From Candidatus Zixiibacteriota bacterium (GTDB taxonomy: Bacteria; Zixibacteria; MSB-5A5; WJJR01), in the NCBI GenBank assembly GCA_020058315.1, contig JAGVEK010000325.1, positions 1-14,217 of the forward strand: a stretch of 14,217 nt of DNA, given 5' to 3'. The number at the start of each line of letters is the position of its first letter. Position 1 is the stretch's first letter. The translations under genes and the position numbers were made by a program. Below are positions 13,193 through 14,217 of the stretch, in pieces. The notes beneath the pieces were generated by a model. The model worked only from the letters and a program-made list of their open reading frames with translations, was not told the DNA's origin and ran no database searches.

Positions 13193-14179
13193 TCACAATT
13201 TGAATCCGATTTCGGAAGAGTCACCGATGTTCAGGTGCTCTGCGCCCCCGACAACCGTGGCGTTGGACCCAATCATCGAATCCTCCACGACACAGCGATG
13301 CAAGATCGCACCCTCGGAAACGATCGAATTCATCACGATTGACTCGCGGATCTCCGCACGGTCGCCGATCGAGGCATAGGGCCCCACAATTGAGTGCTCC
13401 ACACGGGCAGTCGGTGATATGTAGGATGGCGCAATCACCAGTGATCCGTCGACGGTGACGCGCTGGGCGCGCTGGTCCAGCAGATGCCGGTTGGTCTGCA
13501 ACATCGTTTCCAGCTTGCCGCAATCGTACCACCCATCGACGGTAACGGCTGCCATCCGGCTTCCCCGATCCACCATCAACTGCAGGGCATCGGTGATCTG
13601 GAGTTCTCCGGCCACCGCCTGGTTCCGTGTCACGATCACATCCAGACACTCGCGCAGGAGTCTTGTGCTCTGGATCCCGTACAGACCGACCACGGCCAGG
13701 TGGGAAGGTGGATTTGCCGGCTTCTCCACCAGTCGTCTAATCCATCCATCCTCCGCCTCCACTACTCCAAACCGGCGGGGATCTTCGACCTCCTTGACTC
13801 CCAAGGCATCGTGGGGGCCCGCCATGAAGGCCGCAAAGTTGGTCTCGATGATCGTGTCACCGAGAATAACCAGCAGGGGATCATCATTCGGAATCTCTTT
13901 GAGCGCCAGGTGGATGGCATAGCCCAGTCCGCGCAGGTTGCTTTGATGAACAAACCGGACATCGAGTTCGTAATGGGTTGTGACATACGATTGGATCTGA
14001 TCGGCGAGAAAACCGACAACAATCCAAACAGTCCCCAGATTGGGCACTCCGACCAAACGATCGATAATGTGGCCGAGGATTGGCTTCCCCGCCACGGGAA
14101 GCAACGCCTTGGACAGGGTGTGGGTATGAGGCCGCAGACGGCTGCCGATTCCGGCTGCAGGAATGATGACGTTCGTCAT
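13193..14179 (-). CDS. Sugar-phosphate nucleotidyltransferase (NTP_transferase domain plus left-handed beta-helix)
   Basis: Such enzymes join a sugar-1-phosphate and an NTP to make a nucleotide-sugar in the cytoplasm, feeding cell-surface glycan synthesis. The Rossmann-like catalytic domain (about 1-230) opens with PAAGIGSRLRP (7-17), a variant of the GxGxRLxP nucleotide loop, followed by SKALLPVAGKP (23-33) with the conserved Lys24. Further motifs are ILGDT (105-109) with metal-binding Asp108, EDPRRFGVV (132-140), VEKP (151-154), GELQITDAL (191-199) and GWYDCG (216-221). Residues about 245-312 show hexapeptide-like repeats typical of a left-handed beta-helix. The layout resembles long-form glucose-1-phosphate thymidylyl- or uridylyltransferases (RmlA-long/archaeal type), but I cannot assign base or sugar. 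The ATG at 14179 overlaps a possible upstream stop (ATGA), and GGGAG lies 11 bases before it. Confidence 0.88.
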   Translation of the reverse strand: MTNVIIPAAGIGSRLRPHTHTLSKALLPVAGKPILGHIIDRLVGVPNLGTVWIVVGFLADQIQSYVTTHYELDVRFVHQSNLRGLGYAIHLALKEIPNDDPLLVILGDTIIETNFAAFMAGPHDALGVKEVEDPRRFGVVEAEDGWIRRLVEKPANPPSHLAVVGLYGIQSTRLLRECLDVIVTRNQAVAGELQITDALQLMVDRGSRMAAVTVDGWYDCGKLETMLQTNRHLLDQRAQRVTVDGSLVIAPSYISPTARVEHSIVGPYASIGDRAEIRESIVMNSIVSEGAILHRCVVEDSMIGSNATVVGGAEHLNIGDSSEIGFKL

Positions 14180-14217
14180 GAGACCAAATTCTCCCAGCGA
14201 GGAGGGATGATCACCGG
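14176..14217 (-). CDS. Possible last 13 codons of an upstream gene, cut by the window edge
   Basis: On the minus strand one frame entering from the right edge encodes PVIIPPRWENLVS and ends in a TGA (14178-14176) that overlaps the nucleotidyltransferase ATG in an ATGA arrangement. Such a four-base overlap is common between co-transcribed genes, which is why I list it. Thirteen residues are too few to name a family, and another frame may be the true one. Confidence 0.35.
   Translation of the reverse strand, partial: PVIIPPRWENLVS

Overview
The window looks like chromosomal DNA from a GC-rich, Gram-negative, probably rod-shaped bacterium. An outer membrane is implied by the LPS-export permease pair LptF/LptG, and a rod shape by MreB. 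The protease fragment at the left edge ends in a 'PNP...G.PV.SGIY' FlgD-like/type A sorting-like tail, which is common in secreted proteins of the Fibrobacteres-Chlorobi-Bacteroidetes superphylum and allied candidate phyla. I therefore infer a lineage of that kind, perhaps an uncultured candidate phylum. There is no rRNA or other marker in the window to prove this. Nothing indicates a phage, plasmid, IS element or CRISPR array.

Layout, left to right. 1-353: C-terminus of a secreted subtilisin-like (S8) protease. 379-495: a tRNA-Gly(TCC) gene with its own sigma70-type promoter. 572-738: a short, frameshifted remnant of an NTF2/SnoaL-like protein. 793-1449: an uncharacterised lipoprotein. 1483-1590: a cluster of three short perfect hairpins, two of which are variants of each other with a compensatory base-pair change. 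7688 down to 1670 (minus strand): a tightly packed run of five genes, YhaM-like HD exoribonuclease, mreB, rnr, a DegT-family sugar aminotransferase and a small monotopic phosphoglycosyl transferase, with gaps of 9, 51, 15 and 1 bp. 7886-10442 (plus strand): a divergent lptF-lptG operon whose near-consensus promoter places the predicted transcript start on the lptF GTG codon, suggesting a leaderless mRNA. 10443-10632: a gene-free convergent junction containing a long inverted repeat and smaller hairpins. 14217 down to 10633 (minus strand): the end of an unidentified gene, a sugar-phosphate nucleotidyltransferase, metK and ahcY.

How the genes work together. The right-hand minus-strand cluster pairs SAM synthesis (MetK) with removal of the methylation by-product SAH (AhcY), so it forms part of an activated-methyl cycle next to a nucleotide-sugar gene. 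The large central cluster combines RNA turnover (YhaM-like, RNase R), cell shape (MreB) and two steps of surface-glycan biosynthesis: amino-sugar formation, and transfer of a sugar phosphate to the lipid carrier. LptF/LptG form the membrane part of the transporter that extracts LPS from the inner membrane.

Most of the window is ordinary housekeeping sequence. I do not see an undescribed multi-gene system. The points most worth a second look are the leaderless lptF promoter arrangement, the NTF2-like pseudogene, the covarying hairpin cluster and the dual-fold inverted repeat after lptG.
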